NCBI RefSeq assembly: GCF_001905825.1
Contig: NZ_LIVV01000001.1
Location: 413,299-477,298, forward strand
Direction of reading: 5' to 3'
Origin: Streptomyces sp. CB02009
GTDB taxonomy: Bacteria; Actinomycetota; Actinomycetes; Streptomycetales; Streptomycetaceae
Length of the DNA stretch: 64,000 nt
How positions within the stretch are numbered: position 1 is the stretch's first letter; each line of letters starts with the position of its first letter. Shown one piece after another: positions 62,110 to 64,000 of this stretch. The notes under the pieces were generated by a model. It had not been told where the DNA came from and did not search any database. It saw only the letters and a program-made list of their open reading frames with translations. Made by a program: the position numbers and the translations under genes.

Positions 62110-62164
62110 GCCACCATTCTGCACCGGTCGCGCGGGGGGCGTCCGGGCGCCCGGCCCGGCCTGG

Positions 62165-63838
<1,674 letters not shown>

Positions 63839-64000
63839 TCAGGCGGTGGGCAGCGGCTCGCCCGTCTCCAGGAGGGTCTTGAGGCTCGCCACGACGGCCG
63901 GCCAGCCCTCGCTGCACATGCCGTGCACCGTGCCGGCGGCGTCGAAGTCATGGGTGACGGTCAGCTTGACCAGGTCGCCCTGCGGCTCGATGTCGAAGGT
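63839..64000 (-). CDS. SRPBCC/AHSA1-family protein, 5' end beyond the window
   Basis: The last 53 codons on the minus strand read TFDIEPQGDLVKLTVTHDFD and then a helix GWPAVVASLKTLLETGEPLP before the stop at 63839-63841. This is the C-terminal strand and helix of the START-like SRPBCC fold of Hsp90-activator (AHSA1) relatives, which bind hydrophobic ligands. The start lies to the right of the window. No link to rox is evident beyond orientation. Confidence 0.72.
   Translation of the reverse strand, partial: TFDIEPQGDLVKLTVTHDFDAAGTVHGMCSEGWPAVVASLKTLLETGEPLPTA

Overview
The window reads as a chromosomal segment of a Streptomyces or close relative. Base composition is very GC-rich with strong third-position G/C, GTG starts are frequent, genes are often coupled by ATGA or GTGA overlaps, and typical Streptomyces families are present: a SARP and a LAL regulator, a streptogrisin-type protease, a SpoIIE-type phosphatase, a rifampin monooxygenase and TioE-like and PadR regulators. 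At least one regulator carries the rare TTA codon read by the bldA tRNA.

Layout. 1-5.4 kb: 3' end of a short AlaRS-like gene, a Pro-rich lipoprotein, a VOC protein, and a GAF/PAS/SpoIIE phosphatase coupled to a winged-helix-like protein. 5.5-30.7 kb: an accessory region with three neighbouring RiPP-like systems. (A) A class II lanthipeptide synthetase (LanM), a 66-aa candidate precursor with no cysteine, a TTA-containing LAL regulator and a SARP (+ strand). (B) A tightly coupled minus-strand operon: 39-aa peptide ending CIINNSSDIS, glycosyltransferase, two DUF6895-like paralogues flanking a radical SAM/SPASM enzyme, MFS exporter, prolyl oligopeptidase. (C) A divergent plus-strand set: a second radical SAM enzyme, a haem-oxygenase-fold iron enzyme, a 72-aa peptide resembling aroma-sacti cluster proteins, a zinc-ribbon/nucleotide cyclase/AAA regulator, a cytoplasmic subtilase and a GAF protein, closed by a 19-bp hairpin.

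30.8-47.2 kb is more ordinary: katG with a divergent Fur-family regulator, a heptamer minisatellite, two DUF4139 proteins (one with a collagen-like Gly-X-Y tract), a GCS2 ligase, an MHS transporter, a streptogrisin, a GH15 enzyme, PadR with a perfect operator, and an acyl-CoA dehydrogenase. 47.4-53.5 kb: tRNA-Leu(GAG), a GntR regulator and a coupled ABC importer plus HAD phosphatase. 53.6-64 kb: a double-MerR TioE-like regulator divergent from an erythromycin esterase, a Ro60/TROVE protein, a DUF6891 protein, an alpha/beta hydrolase, a MerR-HEAT/HEAT operon, a phosphopantetheinyl transferase, and rox preceded by a RAE-like palindrome, with an SRPBCC gene cut by the right edge.

How the parts may work together (inference): in A, LanM modifies the adjacent peptide and the LAL/SARP pair switches the cluster on under bldA control. 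In B, the radical SAM enzyme and glycosyltransferase modify the 39-aa peptide, the MFS exports the product and the prolyl oligopeptidase may remove a leader. In C, radical SAM and iron enzyme act on the 72-aa peptide and the subtilase could process it. No product structure can be read from sequence alone. All starts were chosen by eye from ribosome-binding sites and overlaps.
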